Below are positions 43,766-52,129 of a stretch of DNA of 64,000 nt, piece after piece. The stretch is from Sorangium aterium (GTDB taxonomy: Bacteria > Myxococcota_A > Polyangia > Polyangiales > Polyangiaceae): the NCBI RefSeq assembly GCF_028368935.1, contig NZ_JAQNDK010000005.1:248001-312000 (forward strand), written 5' to 3'. A program made the translations under genes and the position numbers. Numbering within the stretch: position 1 is the first letter of the stretch; every line of letters starts with the position of its first letter. Under the pieces are notes generated by a model, which saw only the letters and a program-made list of their open reading frames with translations, had not been told where the DNA came from and did no database searches.

Positions 43766-45870
43766 GTGCTCGCCGACGCTCGCACCGGCGCGCCCTCTGG
43801 GCTGCGCCTGTTACGGTGGATCGGCGCGGGCGGCATGTCGGCGGTGTTCCTTGCCGAGCGGGATCCGACGGTTGCATCGAGTCTCCTCTCCGACATCGCG
43901 CCGACGCTCCTTGCCGTGAAGATCGTCAAACCCGAGACGGAGCACGGGCTCGCTCAGCTCGGGATGAGCAGCATGGACGTCGCCCTCCGCGAGATCGAGG
44001 CCCTCGTGCGGGTGAAAAACCTGCGTCCACCGAGCGAGTTCGTCATCGGCCTTTACGGCAGCGGCAGCGCGCTCGTTCAGCTCGAGAACGATTCGGCGCT
44101 CTCCTTGCCCTGGATCGCACTCGAGCACGTCGAAGGATCGAACGCTGGGACGACGCTGGCCGAGCGGATCGAGCTCGCCGGGGAGGGTGGCGTCGACCCG
44201 GTGCGGGTTCACCGGCTGGCGCGCGGGATGATCGAGGGTGTACGCGTGCTGCACCGACTCGGCGTCATCCACCGCGACCTGAAGCCCAACAACGTCTTCG
44301 TAGCTGGCCCCGTGGACGTCGAGACCCCGAAGATCGCCGACTGCGGCATCGCGCGGGTCGAGGGGCTGCGGCTCGCCACGGTGCAGGCGATGACGCCAGG
44401 TTACGGCGCGCCCGAGCAGAGCCTCTCGGCGCTGCGGCCGAGCCACCAGAACCCGTTGGTCGGACCGTGGAGCGACGTTCACGCGCTCGCCGCGACGATC
44501 TTCTTCGTGATCGCCGGCGAGGAGTGGTGCCGCTCGGAGCCGGCCTGGAACGCCGGCGAGCGCCGCAGCTTGCGCACGTCGCGGCGGCTGCACCGGGGCT
44601 TCCTCGCGGATGGTGACCTGCTCGAGGCGCTCGACCGGGCGCGTCGCCGAAGCTGCCGCCGGGGACCTGGGATCGGGAGGGCGCGAGCTTCTACGAGCGG
44701 CGCGCGCGCCAGCTCTTCGGTGCGTCGGTGTTCGGCGATGCGCCGGCGCGGTATGCGAGCGTGGACGAGCTCGCCGCGGCGGTCTTGTCGCCGCTCGAGG
44801 CCGTGGCGGCGCGGTGGATCGAGCGCGAGAGCAAGGGGCAGCGGCCGGTGACGCAATTCCGGCGGACCCGGATGGTCGCGTCGGACGAGGGCGCGCACGC
44901 CGCCGTGGAGGTGGTTCCGCCGTCGTCGATCCCCGGTGGTCGCGCGCTGCTCCTCGCGCCGGGCGAGGTCGTCTTCACGCCGGGGACCTTCGCCTTCGCG
45001 TGCAGCGGCGGCGGCCTCTACTGCTTTTCTCAGCGGGAGCCGCAGCTGTTCGAGGTGGAGGTGCCGGAGGAGGTGCTCCCATCCCTGGCCGCGACGAGGT
45101 GGCTCGCGCGCGGGCCGGGTGGCGGCGTCGCGCTGGTCGGCCCGGCGCACGTGCTCCTGTTCCGCGGCACCCTGTTTCGCGACGCCGATTTCGCGCTCAT
45201 GCCCCTGCCGCGTCGCGCGGGTGGGGGCGCGGTCGGGCCCATCGTCGCCGTGCTGGGCGACGGCCGCACGTTCGGCGTCGTGACGGCGGAGACCGACGAC
45301 GGCGAAGGCGGCCCGGAGCTGTGGTTGTCGCAGGACGGCGAGCGCTGGAGCGACCCGTTGCTGTTGCTGCTCAAGGGCGAGGTCCACGCCGTCGCATCGG
45401 GGCCGCTCGGCTTCTTCGTGGCTGGCGGTTACCGGGGCAAGCGCGGACGGGCGATGTGGCTCGGCTACGATGGCAAGGCGCAGGTGTTCGCGACGGGCAT
45501 GACCGACGCGCCGCCGCTGGAGGTGGCCGTCGCCGGCGCCGACGGCGCGGCGTGGGCCGCGGGCGCCGGGGTGGTCATGCGCTTCGATCAGAGCGGCGCC
45601 GCGATGGAGGCGTCGGAGGGCGGCGGCCGCCCGGTGGCGATGGGCCTCGACGAGGACGGGGTGCCGTGGCTCGTGACCGAGCGCGAGGTGCTGCGCCGGC
45701 ACGGCGCGGGGGTGCCGGTCTGGAAGCGGTACCACGCGCAGCCCGAGGGCGCGCCCGGGCTTGTGGCGATCGGCTTCCATCCGACCGGGGTGCGCGTGGT
45801 CGACGCGCTCGGCGGCGGCGTGGTGCTGCGGCCGGCGGAGTTCGCGACGACGCGGCCTTTCGGCGGGTGA
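43766..45870 (+). pseudogene. Ser/Thr kinase with C-terminal sensor-like half, split by a frameshift
   Basis: The kinase domain reads WIGAGGMSAVFLAERD, LLAVKIVKPE, VLHRLGVIHRDLKPNN, KIADCGIARVEG (DCG in place of DFG), and TPGYGAPEQSLSAL. At about 44640 the coding register moves: the frame from 43766 turns into Arg/Ser-rich nonsense, while in another frame the protein continues as SPKLPPGTWDREGASFYERR, then FGDAPARYASVDELAAAVL. That frame runs on through 300 residues of repeated beta-strand segments (DGRTFGVVTAETDD; LDEDGVPWLVTEREVL) to a stop at 45870. Joined, this would be about 700 residues. The 5' end also looks shifted: ATG 43705 is out of frame with APDLRDLAQGRPVLADARTG, so GTG 43766 is only a fallback. 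Sequencing error or real decay cannot be told apart. Confidence 0.75.
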
Positions 45871-45874
45871 GGGC

Positions 45875-46766
45875 TCATTCGACCCGCCGGCGTCGCCGGT
45901 CCTGCAGCTCCTCTTCGAGCTCGTCTCGCAGCTTCGCCCTGAGCTCCAGGCCGACCCCGGTCAGGTCGGGGAAGAGCACGCTCGCCGTCATTCCCTGGCT
46001 CGCGAGCTGCCTGCGGATGCCGTCTGCCGCTGCCCTGGGGATGATCACCTTGGTGAGCAGCTCTCGCCCGGCCGACGCCTCCGCGCCGAGGATGGGCGCC
46101 AGGTGATCGAGCGCGAAATCGTGGTCGTTCCTCGATAGATAGACCGAGAAGATCCCCTGTTGCCGCTCGATGCGGGCCACGTCGAGCGGGGCCCGGAACA
46201 CGACGAGCGCGGAGTCGACGGCGGGCGGCGCGGCCGTGGCGTCCTCGCGGGGCAGGATGCTCGACACGGGCGTGAAGAAGGGCGGTGTCCTGCCGCCGAG
46301 GAAGGAGCGGAGGTTCTCGATCCGGAAGGCGCCTTCCGGGAGGCGCCGGCCGAGCGCCGCGGGAAAGGGGTAGTCCGAGAGGTTGAGTCGATAGATGGCC
46401 GCGTCGTCGGGCGAGCGCTCCGAGAGCGCGAAGAACGCCGCGACGAGGGGTTATAGGTCCAGTCGAGAAGGCGGGTCGGTACGCCGTGGTGCTGGGCGAG
46501 GCACAGGGCGCGCCACTCGTCGGCGAGGACGTCCGGCTCGCCGCGCGCCGCCAGCCGAAAGCGGCGCGCGATGTCGCGCTCGCGCGGGCCGAGCCACTCG
46601 CCGTCGACGGGCGAAAGCGGGGCGAGGTGCGCTCCACGTCGCGGTAGAGCGTCGGCACCAGGCTCCACGCGGCGCTCGCGTGGCCCCGGTAGCAGAACCG
46701 CGAGCCGGGCGCGGCTTCGAGGAGGGCCATGAGCTCGGAGAGGCGGGAGATGTGGAGGGTCTGCAC
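45875..46766 (-). pseudogene. FRG-domain protein with two frameshifts
   Basis: Three frames must be joined. First part from about 46766 (GTG): QTLHISRLSELMALLEAAPG, SRFCYRGHASAAWSLVPTLY. After a one-base loss near 46625: APLSPVDGEWLGPRERDIAR, then the FRG signature AQHHGVPTRLLDWTYNP. After another one-base loss near 46445 (AACCCC where five Cs would keep frame): LVAAFFALSERSPDDAAIYR through DHLAPILGAEASAGRELLTK to the stop at 45875. FRG domains (FxRG) are found in bacterial conflict and regulatory proteins; exact function is not settled. Convergent with the frameshifted kinase. Confidence 0.75.
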
Positions 46767-47152
46767 CTGGGAGGAGGATACGGCAGGTGAGGCGGGCGTG
46801 ACCAGGGCTGAGCGGAGCGGGCGATCTGGGCCCGAGGCGAACCGCTCCGAGGCGACCCGAACCAGGTTGGGTTGGCAGCACTGGCGTGCGCGAAAGACGA
46901 TTGAGAGATGAGATGGTTTGCCTCGCCGTAATTGCGCGACACCGTTCGATGTCATCTCATGAATCGCATCCAAAAATAGATTTCTTTTTCATGGTCAATC
47001 CATCTGTGACTTGCTAGCGAATCGGCCTCGGAGACGGCGCGCCGCCGAGCCCGTGTTCGGCGGCGCAAGGCCGACGTTTGTCCTTCCGCGCCGCGGAGGC
47101 GCTTGCCCCATCACGACGGCCGGCTGCACACGTCGGCCAGGAGGATCGACCC

Positions 47153-48778
47153 ATGGGCGTGCACGTGATTCTCGACATCGATCCGCGAGGCATCGACGAG
47201 GCCGAGTGGGCAGCCACTTACGAGGAGACGCTCGCGCTCGTTTCGGCGTGGCAGCCGCGCCTCCTGGGTTGGGGCTGGCGCGCGATCGAGGGTGTGCGTG
47301 TTCGCGTGCCGATGTACATGCGCTCGCTCGGCCGTGATGTCGACGACCCCAAGCGGGCGCGCTGGCATGTGGTCGGCGATCGCGACAGCCTGCAGACGGC
47401 CGAGGGCCAGGTGTTCTACCGCGATCTCGGCCGGTATGCGGCGCAACTGGGTGAATGCCCCGACGGCGATATCGTGGTCACCGCCGCCATGCCGGACAGG
47501 GGCGACACCAGCGGCCCCGTGCGCGTCTTCAGCGGCAGGACGCGGGGGTACCCGTACCATTTCGCCGTGCTCGCGGCGGCGATGCTCATTGAAGAGCGCT
47601 TTCCCCAGCACGCGATGGTGTGGGGCGAGATCGATCGCGGGCAGGTCGAGCAAGCCAGGCGGCTTTCGGCGCCCCTCCTCGGCCGCGAGCTGCCGCTGCC
47701 CGTGCGCGTCGATGCGCCGCGGCTGATCGAGCGCTTGCGTGCTCGCTACGCTGCCGGCGCGTTGTTCGGTGCGTTCAAGCGGGTGTTCCTCGGCGAGGCG
47801 GGCGAGCGGTACGAGGCCGTGCTGCGCGTGTTCCCGGGCGAGGACGCCGCGAAGGAATGGCAGCGTGCGCTGCGTGCGTTCGCCGAGTCCAGGTCGCAGG
47901 CCTCGTCCGATGCCGTCCGTCTGGTGATCGCCTGGCTCAACGCAGGGCGCGGCCTGCGTGAGGCGTGCCGGCTCGCGTGCCTCGCGCCGGAGGGCCCGCG
48001 CATCTCACCGGAGGAGTTCATCGGGATCCTCGCGTCGACGTGGGTCGCGGTGCCGCCTCCTGCGCGCGGGCCGCTCAGCGCGTTGTGCAAGCCGCTGGAG
48101 ACGCCGCACCCTACGGCATCGTGGTGCGGCGCCCTTTTCCTTGACGCGACGATGACGGGACGGCGCCTTCGGATCCATATCGAGCCGGCCGCGCTCAGCG
48201 CCGACCTCTCGGCGGTCTTCGGCGATCGAGGTCCTGCGCTCGCCGAGCAGCTGCGCGAGGAGAGCGCGAAGCTCGAGGCGCAGCTCCGCGAACTGGCGGA
48301 CGACACGAACACGATCCTCGCGGAGATCGGCGGCGCTGCCAGCGACACGACGGAAGCGCTTGCGGCGCTCTGCTCCGCGGAGGCGATGGGCCCGCAGCAG
48401 CGAACCTGGGTGCGGGCGATGGCGTGGCGCGCGGCGAAGGCGCTCGCGCGCCTCCGTGATGGGGACCCCAAGATGGCGGGGATCCTCGACGACGCGGCGC
48501 AGGGGAAGCGCTTGCTCGCAGAGCTGCTGATCGAGCGGCAGTTCCTGCTCACCGAGGACGCGTGGGACGGGGTCCTCGCGGAGCGTGAGCCGGAGGTCGT
48601 CGCGTGGTGGATCGCGCTCGTCGGCCTGAGGGCCAGCGAGCTGGACGCGTCGGAGGTCTGCCGTGCGTTCCTCGAGAACGCGGAGCTCCGGGCTTACGCG
48701 ATGGCCATCCGCCGTGACGAGGCGGCGATGCGCGAGATCGGCGAGCTCGCCGGCACGGAGAGCGCGGGCGGGGAGTGA
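47153..48778 (+). CDS. Conserved-looking protein of unknown function, 541 residues
   Basis: Start at ATG 47153 with AGGAGGATCGACCC before it. The N-terminal 200 residues look globular and alpha/beta (VHVILDIDPRGIDEAEWAAT; RVRVPMYMRSLGRDV; RVFSGRTRGYPYHFAVLAAA; RFPQHAMVWGEIDRGQ). The remainder is helical (EDAAKEWQRALRAFAESRSQ; EQLREESAKLEAQLRELADD, a coiled coil). No signal peptide, membrane segment or known catalytic motif was recognised. It is followed after six bases by the Rpn-family gene on the same strand, so the two are likely co-transcribed. Function unknown; a cytoplasmic partner or target-recognition role with Rpn would be inference. Confidence 0.75.
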   Translation: MGVHVILDIDPRGIDEAEWAATYEETLALVSAWQPRLLGWGWRAIEGVRVRVPMYMRSLGRDVDDPKRARWHVVGDRDSLQTAEGQVFYRDLGRYAAQLGECPDGDIVVTAAMPDRGDTSGPVRVFSGRTRGYPYHFAVLAAAMLIEERFPQHAMVWGEIDRGQVEQARRLSAPLLGRELPLPVRVDAPRLIERLRARYAAGALFGAFKRVFLGEAGERYEAVLRVFPGEDAAKEWQRALRAFAESRSQASSDAVRLVIAWLNAGRGLREACRLACLAPEGPRISPEEFIGILASTWVAVPPPARGPLSALCKPLETPHPTASWCGALFLDATMTGRRLRIHIEPAALSADLSAVFGDRGPALAEQLREESAKLEAQLRELADDTNTILAEIGGAASDTTEALAALCSAEAMGPQQRTWVRAMAWRAAKALARLRDGDPKMAGILDDAAQGKRLLAELLIERQFLLTEDAWDGVLAEREPEVVAWWIALVGLRASELDASEVCRAFLENAELRAYAMAIRRDEAAMREIGELAGTESAGGE

Positions 48779-48784
48779 GTCTCG

Positions 48785-49855
48785 ATGACGCCGACCCCTC
48801 ACGACGCCCTGTTCAAGTCCACGTTCAGCCAGCCGGAGCACGCGGCCGGGGCGCTGCGCGAGGCGCTGCCGGCGGCGCTTGCGGCCCAGATCGACTTCGG
48901 GTCGCTGACGCTGCAACCTGGCAGCTTCATCGACGAAGCGCTCGTGGCGAGCCACAGCGACCTGCTCTTCACCGCGAGGCTGGAGCAAGGGTCGCGGTTC
49001 ATCTACGTGCTCTTCGAGCACCAGAGCACGATGCACCCGCTGATGGCGTCCCGGCTGCTCGCGTACATGGTGCGGATCTGGCAGGGCTACCTGGAGCGTC
49101 ACCCCAAGGCGACGCTCCTCCCGGGGATCCTGCCGGTGGTGCTGGTTCACGGCGCGATTGCCTGGAACGCGCCGGTTTCGTTTCAGGATCTGCTGGATGT
49201 GCCGCCGGAAACGCTGGCGCAGATGGCCGAGCATGTGCCGCAGTTCTGTTTCGTGCTGGACGACATCAGCCACGAGACGGACGAGGCGCTGCGAGCGCGG
49301 GCGATGACGGCGCTGGGGCGGGTGGTGCTGTGGTGCTTCCGGCATTCGAGCGACTTCGACGAGCTGGTGAAGCTCCTGCCGGCGTGGCGCGACGTACTCG
49401 AGGAGGTGCGTCGGGCGCCCAGCGGAGGGGCTGCGCTCGCGCGCTTGTGGCATTATATGTTCAGCATCGCCGACCTGCGCGACCCCGAGAAAGTGCTGAA
49501 GGCGCTGCTCGCGGCAGCGGGACCGGAGGCCAAGGAGGAGATCGTGACCATCGCAGATTACCTTCGCGAAGAGGGGCGCCGGGAGGGCCGGCTGGCGGGC
49601 GAGCGAGAGGGCCGGCTGGCGGGCGAGCGAGAGGGCCGGCTGGCGGGCGAGCGAGAGGGCCGGCTGGCGGGCGAGCGAGAGGGCCGGCTCGAAGGGCAGC
49701 GGAGCACGTTGCTGAAGCAGCTCCGGCTGCGCTTCGGCGAGCTGCCGGAGCCGATCGAGGCGCGCATCGGCGCCGCGGATGCCGCGCAGATCGAAGGCTG
49801 GACCGAGCGCGTGATCACCGCGCCTACGCTCGACGACGCGCTGACCGAGCGCTGA
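48785..49855 (+). CDS. Rpn-family PD-(D/E)XK nuclease / putative transposase
   Basis: 356 residues; the ATG is seven bases after the upstream stop (GAGTGAGTCTCG). The Rpn/PF04754-type core is clear: PHDALFKSTFSQPEHAAGAL, Asp59 in SHSDLLFTARL, Glu78-x-Gln80 in FIYVLFEHQST (PD-(D/E)XK residues), LLAYMVRIWQGYLERH, LPGILPVVLVHG. The family cleaves DNA and promotes recombination; several members limit phage. From residue 266, EGRLAGER is repeated four times, a typical variable charged segment before the C-terminal LLKQLRLRFGELPEPIEARI domain. An internal SD+GTG (49544) could express the last 103 residues. The upstream 541-residue gene is probably in the same operon. Confidence 0.88.
   Translation: MTPTPHDALFKSTFSQPEHAAGALREALPAALAAQIDFGSLTLQPGSFIDEALVASHSDLLFTARLEQGSRFIYVLFEHQSTMHPLMASRLLAYMVRIWQGYLERHPKATLLPGILPVVLVHGAIAWNAPVSFQDLLDVPPETLAQMAEHVPQFCFVLDDISHETDEALRARAMTALGRVVLWCFRHSSDFDELVKLLPAWRDVLEEVRRAPSGGAALARLWHYMFSIADLRDPEKVLKALLAAAGPEAKEEIVTIADYLREEGRREGRLAGEREGRLAGEREGRLAGEREGRLAGEREGRLEGQRSTLLKQLRLRFGELPEPIEARIGAADAAQIEGWTERVITAPTLDDALTER
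49544..49855 (+). CDS. Possible internal gene: C-terminal domain of the Rpn protein (RpnS-like)
   Basis: AAGGAGG at 49532-49538 sits five bases before an in-frame GTG (49544-49546), a near-ideal ribosome-binding site inside the rpn frame. Translation would give 103 residues starting TIADYLREEGRREG and including all EGRLAGER repeats and the C-terminal domain. Internal genes producing the C-terminal part as an inhibitor of the toxic full-length nuclease are known in enterobacterial Rpn systems. The same codons (Ala-Lys-Glu-Glu) could create the site by chance, so this is a hypothesis. Confidence 0.45.
   Translation: MTIADYLREEGRREGRLAGEREGRLAGEREGRLAGEREGRLAGEREGRLEGQRSTLLKQLRLRFGELPEPIEARIGAADAAQIEGWTERVITAPTLDDALTER
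49583..49702 (+). repeat. 24-bp tandem repeats in the rpn gene
   Basis: Four essentially identical units starting GAGGGCCGGCTGGCGGGCGA (49583-49678) and a fifth diverged unit. They encode EGRLAGER and keep frame in multiples of eight residues. Copy number is likely variable. Confidence 0.85.
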
Positions 49856-49900
49856 TGCGGTGCCCCCGCTCGACGACACGTTGGCCGAGCGCTGACGCGG
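49827..49900 (+). repeat. Duplicated 3' end of the rpn gene
   Basis: CGCTCGACGACGCGCTGACC and GAGCGCTGATGCGG at the end of rpn recur directly afterwards as CGCTCGACGACACGTTGGCC and GAGCGCTGACGCGG, about 40 bases on. The second copy follows the stop codon, so the duplication is now outside the gene. Confidence 0.6.
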
Positions 49901-50196
49901 CTCCCTCGTGCATGTTGTCTCCAGCGTCGCGTGTCGCCGGGACACCGCGGGGACGTTGGCGCTCGAATCGATGCGCGCGCCGTTGGTGAGCCGATGCTGA
50001 TTGCACCAAGAGACGGCGTCTCCTGCATTGCCGGACGATCGATCAGAGCTACCGACGCTGGGCGGAGACTCGGGCGCCGCAGGTCCTCACGGCGCCCGAG
50101 GTGAGTCAGCTGCCGGGAGCTCTCCGGGACCGGCGCTGGTCGGTCGGACGTCGGGCGGGCTCGGGGTCGTCCCTCAGGGATCCGTGAACCCCGAGC

Positions 50197-51156
50197 TCAG
50201 GGCGATTCCCCGTCATCGCCCGCCTCGTCGTCACCCGACTCGCCCTCCTCCGACTCGCCGTCTTCCGGCTCGGCCTCCTCCGACTCGCCGCCATCCTCCC
50301 CCTCCGCTCCTCCTCCGCCGTAGGCGCCGCGGGAGGCTGGGAACGGCGCATAGTCCTTCATCTTGTCGGTGCCCGCATACCAGTACTCCGCGGCGGCGCG
50401 CAGCCTCCGCTCGGCGTTCACGACGAGGGTGTACACGGCGTCGCGGAGCTTGCGCGAGCGCACCGCCTCGAGAGAGAGCGTCTTGTCGGCGAGCATGCGC
50501 GCGAGCAGCGGCGAGAGCTCGCGGAGGCGGTCCGCCGCGGCGGCCTCGCCGCGAGGCGCCTTTTGAACGGCCTCCGCGTGCTCGGAGCAGAGCAAGAGGA
50601 GATCGGAGGTGTCCTGGACCAGATCGGGGTCACCGCTGCCTGCCCGGATCGCCATGAGCCGCTTTTGCCCTTCGGGGCTCTTCTTGAAGCGGAGATCGAA
50701 GAAGCGGAGGAGCGATTGCTTGATCTGGACGGCCTCGGCGGCCGGCTTCTGGAAGGCCGCCGAGGCCCGCTCCTGGCGCTGCTGCGCCGCTTGCCAGCGC
50801 GATTGCACGACGCGGAGGAGCTCGATCTTCTCACGAAGCCCGCTGATCTCCTCGCCCGTGAGCGGGGGCTCGCCCTCGGCGAACGGGGTGAGCACGAGAT
50901 CCGCCGCGTCGCGCTCGGCAGCGAGCTGAATGCGGCTCGCCCAGATGACGCGTCGAGCGAGCTTGCCTGGAAACAGGGAGGCGTTATCGCCCAGCGACTC
51001 GGCCTCTCGGAGCAGCTCGGCCTCTCGCTCGGCGCTCAGCGTGAACTCGGGCGCACCGCCCGACGAGCGGTGCGCGCCTCCGGCGTCGCTCGAAGCGCGT
51101 GTGTTCTTGGTGTTCTTGGTCCTGGATGAAGCGGCGGTGGGTGCCTTCGTTGCCAT
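50197..51156 (-). CDS. Unknown protein with acidic C-terminal tail, 319 residues
   Basis: AAGGAGAC lies eight bases before the ATG. After a basic Ala/Ser/Thr-rich start (MATKAPTAASSRTKNTKNTR), the body is mainly helical (FTLSAEREAELLREAESLGD; IELLRVVQSRWQAAQQRQER; LRFFDLRFKKSPEGQKRLMA; LSPLLARMLADKTLSLEAVR). The last 40 residues are a low-complexity Gly/Glu/Asp/Ser tail. No membrane segment, signal or recognised domain. It stands convergent to the Rpn operon with about 340 bases between. Function unknown; nucleic-acid or protein binding would be speculation. Confidence 0.75.
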   Translation of the reverse strand: MATKAPTAASSRTKNTKNTRASSDAGGAHRSSGGAPEFTLSAEREAELLREAESLGDNASLFPGKLARRVIWASRIQLAAERDAADLVLTPFAEGEPPLTGEEISGLREKIELLRVVQSRWQAAQQRQERASAAFQKPAAEAVQIKQSLLRFFDLRFKKSPEGQKRLMAIRAGSGDPDLVQDTSDLLLLCSEHAEAVQKAPRGEAAAADRLRELSPLLARMLADKTLSLEAVRSRKLRDAVYTLVVNAERRLRAAAEYWYAGTDKMKDYAPFPASRGAYGGGGAEGEDGGESEEAEPEDGESEEGESGDDEAGDDGESP

Positions 51157-51409
51157 GGCGATGAGATGTCTCCTTATCGAGGTCAGCGCCCCTCCGAGCA
51201 GAGGCGCGGTCGCTCAATGAGGGAATCGGTCGGCGCCAAGGCATCGGGTCACGGGAGAGCACGATACCGACGCTTTTGTCGCAAGGTCGCAAGGAGACAG
51301 AGGCGCCGCGCAAGTGGACGCCGAGGCTGCGCGGCAGCGGCGACGGCCGGGCGCAGGCGTCGAGCCATGGTAACGCGGGGCACAAACTGGGCGCGCAGAG
51401 GGGCGCTGG

Positions 51410-51825
51410 GGCTGCACAGGAATCAGGCAATCGTACGATAGGACACCAAAATGGGTGCGCAGGAGGGTCGCGGGGCTGCGCAGGAGCCACGCGATCGTAC
51501 GATGGGACACATCAATGGGTACGCAGGAGGGTCGCGGGGGCTGCGCAGGAGCCACGCGATCGTGCGATAGGACACCAAGAGGGGTGCGCAGGAGGGTCGC
51601 GGGGGCTGCGCAGGAGGGCGCCGAGGGCGCGCAGGAGGGTCGCCGGGACCGCGCAGCAGGACCGCCGGGGCTGCGCAGGAGGGCGCCGAGGGCGCGCAGG
51701 AGGGTCGGCGGGATCGCGCAGGAGGTCGCGGGGGCTGCGCAGGAGGGCTGACGGGACCGCGCAGCAGGACCGCCGGGGCTGCGCAGGAGGGCGCCGAGGG
51801 CGCGCAGGTGTGAACGACCGGGAGC
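51410..51825. repeat. Minisatellite: 65-bp units followed by 19-20-bp units
   Basis: From about 51428, three 65-base units share GATCGTACGATGGGACAC, a GGGTGCGCAGGAGGGTCGCG segment and GCTGCGCAGGAGCCACGCG. They then dissolve into shorter units GCGCAGGAGGGYCGCSGGG repeated about ten times to 51825. Reading frames stay open in several registers, as expected for repeats without stops, but none has protein character. The GCGCAGGAG core is common to both unit types, so the array likely grew by slippage. Confidence 0.8.
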
Positions 51826-52129
51826 CCTGGTAACACTTTAGACCGGGAGCCGCGGTGACGCTTCCCTGAGCTACAGGCCCATGCTCCGGGAGGACTAGAA
51901 ACAGGGACCGGATCCTCGTCGACGCGACACGGTCGCCGCGCTCTCTCGGACCGCCAGGATCCAACCACGAGCCGCTCTCCGCGGTCTCGGTGCACGCGAG
52001 CCTGTCCGCACGGTCCGGCGTGCGAGCGCGAAGGTCACCGTGCCTTGGCGAGCTGCCCGAGCTGGGTCAACATCGCCGCCGCAGCCCAGGAGTGCGCACA
52101 TGCTGATGCCGCGGTGATAGCTTGGCGCG
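51826..52129. other. Intergenic before the WD40 gene
   Basis: About 300 bases after the minisatellite. CGGGAGCC...GGTAACACTTTAGAC is followed by a second CGGGAGCCGCGGTGACG. No gene supported; the WD40 promoter is probably here. Confidence 0.35.

Noticed and set aside
51410-51825. Possible CRISPR array
   Set aside because: Units are contiguous and of changing length without unique spacers, and no cas genes are near.
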